From Branchiostoma belcheri (taxonomy: Eukaryota; Chordata; Leptocardii; Amphioxiformes; Branchiostomatidae): a stretch of 64,000 nt of DNA. The notes beneath the pieces were generated by a model. The model was not told the origin of the DNA and did not search any database. It saw only the letters and a list, made by a program, of their open reading frames with translations. Below, piece by piece: positions 61,888 through 64,000 of the stretch (the first letter of the stretch is position 1; every line of letters starts with the position of its first letter). The translations under genes and the position numbers were made by a program. The stretch covers positions 3,852,603 through 3,916,602 of the forward strand of contig NW_017804353.1 of NCBI RefSeq assembly GCF_001625305.1. The letters run 5' to 3'.

Positions 61888-62137
61888 TTGTCATGTATTG
61901 TGCTAAGAAGCTATGAAGTAGAATGGCTTTGGCAAAAAATGTCAACAACATTCAGCATGTATTAAAGACAAAAGATTTGACACTACATACCCGGTATGTA
62001 GGTTTTGAGGATTTGTCATGTACCATGCTATGAAGCTGTAAAGTAGAATGGCTTTGGCAAGAAATGTCACCAACATTCAGCATGTATTGCAGACAAAAGA
62101 TTTGACATTAGCTAGGTATTGAGGGTCTTGATGCTGT
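61888..62137. repeat. 125-bp direct duplication across the hydrolase stop codon
   Basis: 61888-62012 and 62013-62137 share GAAGTAGAATGGCTTTGGCA or a close form, AACATTCAGCATGTATT and ACAAAAGATTTGACA. The right copy contains the functional stop at 62112-62114; the left copy is a decayed version in the 3' UTR. A second two-copy repeat (GATATTGCAACAATTCCCTC) occupies about 61690-61880. Confidence 0.88.
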
Positions 62138-62309
62138 AGAACTCCACAGCATTGCGCCCAAAGATGGCTTCCCTCTGTTCCGCGGTGCATCTGTCCAGAC
62201 ACTGGTAGAGCGCCTGGTGGACCTGTGGGTAGTCAGCGTTGGCCATACGACACACCGGCCAATCAGAGCCAAACATGCAGCGCTCGTGGCCAAAACACTG
62301 CAGAACATG
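62112..62309 (-). CDS. Hydrolase last exon
   Basis: Acceptor CCCTTCAG before CATGTTCTGCAG. Encodes HVLQCFGHERCMFGSDWPVC and on to SIKTLNT and TAG. The Asp of GSDWP is the catalytic/metal-site residue of the family. Confidence 0.9.
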   Translation of the reverse strand, partial: HVLQCFGHERCMFGSDWPVCRMANADYPQVHQALYQCLDRCTAEQREAIFGRNAVEFYSIKTLNT

Positions 62310-64000
62310 CTGAAGGGTCAATAGGTCAGGGTTAGTGACAACTACAGAGGTTTTTACTTTTGAAAGTTTGCATTGATAGGTATCCAAGCTACCAAAAGTC
62401 TTTCATAGGTACTAAAACTTATATAAATGTATTCCACAAGTTCCAAGCCTTATCATTAACATCAGTAACAGCAGGATACGTCCTTGGCTACACTCTATGC
62501 TATAGTCGGAGTGTTGTATAAAGTTGAACACATTACCTGCACATATGGCCTGAGGTCCTCCACAGTCCACTTGTCTGGGTCTGCCTCTGTCACCATCCCT
62601 GACCTACAAACAATAGCAGACTTTTTTTCACTTCCATTTTGTAGCTCTGTACTAATTCTTTGATAGGCCTACAACTCTACATACCATCTATTCAAGTGGA
62701 TTTAACAAACACATTTGCAGGAACAATCAACTCAGGAATTATAGGCTCCATTGAATATGCCATCATACCGGTAGTAACCCAGGAAAAAAAAATTATCAGC
62801 AAATGTAAAAGAAATAACCCCCATCATTTCTGTCATTACTAGTACATGTACATGTACTTTTAGCACCACTTCTTCTTCATTTCTTTCTCCTCCCCACTAT
62901 TACTGAACTAGTCCTTACAGCTTGCAGTAGACATTGGGAAAACTGGACAACTCCTTCATCCCCTCTCTCCATCCTTCCATCACCCCGTCCTTGATGTTAG
63001 GCTTGGCCAGATGGTCGATCACAAACTTCAGCTTGGGAAACTTGGCAACAACCTCCTTAGCATACCTGAAATGCCTGGTCCTGTCATGAGGAAAAAATAG
63101 TTAACTGTTGAAATGTTGAACCCTCTATATGGTCATTAACGTACACTTGAAACAGTTGTTTCTGTGTGCTTTTATTACCAGTGGACTTCTTGGGAAGAAC
63201 ATCATCATTATCAATCAATGGCAAGAATGGTGTGTTTTCACTGAGGTAGGCTTACAAGTTTACAGGACTGTAACCAGCCATAGCCAAAGCTGTAAGGCTG
63301 ATATCAGTTAGGATTCTACTATCATAGTTGTGAAAATTCACTGAAGGAGGTCATATATACATGTACATGTAACGTTATATAGGTTTACGGGTAGGATTAT
63401 TCAATTGGTTATGTATGATTTGCATTTTAAGTAGATAGGTGGATGGCCTTGCCTATAAAAGAAGAAATCTGGATCTGGATTAAGTAATTTTGGCATCATT
63501 TACAATGGACTTTGGGCCAATATGCTACAGCGCCTCCTGTTGATCATTTTGGACATTGCAGCTGTACCTTTAACTTCCTACCTGTAACTTTAGTGGGTCA
63601 GGACAGCTTATATATATGAGTCCAAAGGTCTGCGGCTTGTTTGTTTCTTTGCCTGTTTAATGTAGGTTGTGAGGTCATATTTAATTTGCTTGTTTTGATA
63701 TCTTCATATGAGCAGAAGAGTTTGATATTAGCCGAGAGCTTTGGCCTGATATTTAATTATATGTTTGTCAAAGCAACTGGAGGTTTAATTTCGACCCTCT
63801 ACGGACAAAATAATGAGTATGAAAAGCAAAGGCTGACCTGATCAGAAGGTCATAGGTCAGCCCCCTTCTCTCCAGCATCCCCAGGCCGTTCTGAACATCA
63901 GCACGGGACAGCCAATCATCTGCCTCGAAATCCAGAATGTACCGAACACCCAGGAAGTAGGGACTGGTGGCAAGTCTGTCAAGGGTAGATTCCAGCTGGG
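62112..64000 (-). CDS. Amidohydrolase-2 / fuconolactonase-like hydrolase (partial, 3' part)
   Basis: Four minus-strand exons, 64000-63838, 63065-62919, 62603-62537 and 62309-62112, join in frame to about 191 residues, ending in TAG at 62112-62114. The 5' part lies beyond the window. The protein matches the amidohydrolase-2 TIM-barrel family (COG3618, which includes bacterial L-fucono-1,5-lactonase): LGVRYILD, then FVIDHLAKPNIKDG with the conserved Asp-His, YCKLSGMVTEAD, W-T-V-E-D-L-R-P-Y, and RCMFGSDWPVC with the conserved Asp, then AIFGRNAVEFY. These enzymes hydrolyse lactone or related bonds in sugar-acid breakdown, usually in the cytosol. The animal substrate is not known to me. No signal peptide can be judged. 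Confidence 0.88.
62537..62603 (-). CDS. Hydrolase penultimate exon
   Basis: 67 nt: one base completing Leu, then SGMVTEADPDKWTVEDLRPY and VQ, in phase 0 at the donor GTAATG. Confidence 0.9.
62919..63065 (-). CDS. Hydrolase exon with the DHLAKP motif
   Basis: 147 nt between CATTTCAG and GTAAGG. Encodes YAKEVVAKFPKLKFVIDHLA and KPNIKDG to NVYCKL. The Asp-His pair is conserved in the family. Confidence 0.9.
63066..63837 (-). other. Hydrolase intron
   Basis: 772 bp, AT-rich, with a TACATGTACATGTAA stretch near 63358. Nothing else recognised. Introns 62310-62536 and 62604-62918 are likewise featureless. Confidence 0.75.
63838..64000 (-). CDS. Hydrolase exon cut by the window edge
   Basis: Encodes QLESTLDRLATSPYFLGVRY, then ILDFEADDWLSRADVQ and RRGLTYDLLIR across the donor GTCAGC. 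Phase 2 at the junction. Confidence 0.88.

Overview
The window looks like cephalochordate (amphioxus, Branchiostoma-type) nuclear DNA. The genes are intron-rich with GT/AG junctions, intergenic DNA is AT-rich, short TACATGTA-type words are frequent, foldback MITEs are abundant, and there is one chordate-like retinoid X receptor gene. Species cannot be fixed from the sequence alone. Two runs of N (34632-34651 and 54999-55759) are assembly gaps.

Layout, left to right. (1) 1-5240: 5' end of a minus-strand gene of the FNBP1/FNBP1L/TRIP10 (TOCA, F-BAR) family. Only first coding exon MSWGKELW (5033-5056) and its CpG-rich 5' region are visible; intron 1 runs off the left edge. (2) 6350-14350: two minus-strand, tandemly duplicated UDP-glycosyltransferase (UGT) genes, each with four coding exons and 538 residues, plus noncoding 5' leader exons. 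(3) 13.9-19.3 kb: intergenic DNA with a 79-bp near-perfect palindrome and a 466-bp foldback element with an 8-bp target duplication. (4) 19.5-61.0 kb: the plus-strand RXR gene. Eight shared coding exons (45716-58024) encode the A/B domain, DNA-binding domain, hinge, ligand-binding domain and a long C-terminal tail. Two candidate first exons, at 19547-19550 and 41893-41920, both end in phase 1 and both join the second exon in frame, giving predicted proteins of 512 and 520 residues. The 26-kb first intron holds a 2.7-kb hAT-like transposon, several MITE families and a tandem repeat. (5) 61.0-61.7 kb: a short gap between convergent genes, largely an 85-bp tandem repeat. (6) 61.67-64 kb: 3' part of a minus-strand gene for an amidohydrolase-2/fuconolactonase-like TIM-barrel hydrolase, which runs off the right edge.

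The genes do not form one pathway. RXR is the obligate nuclear-receptor dimer partner, the UGTs are ER membrane conjugating enzymes of the kind that clear lipophilic ligands, the TOCA protein is a membrane-curvature/actin adaptor, and the hydrolase is metabolic. Linkage of a TOCA gene with RXR recalls human 9q34, where FNBP1 and RXRA both lie. I see no wholly new multi-gene system. The observations most worth following are the predicted RXR N-terminal isoform with an N-myristoylation consensus, duplicated splice-donor segments inside two RXR introns, the Q-to-H change at the sugar-donor position of both UGTs, and several MITE families with readable target-site duplications.
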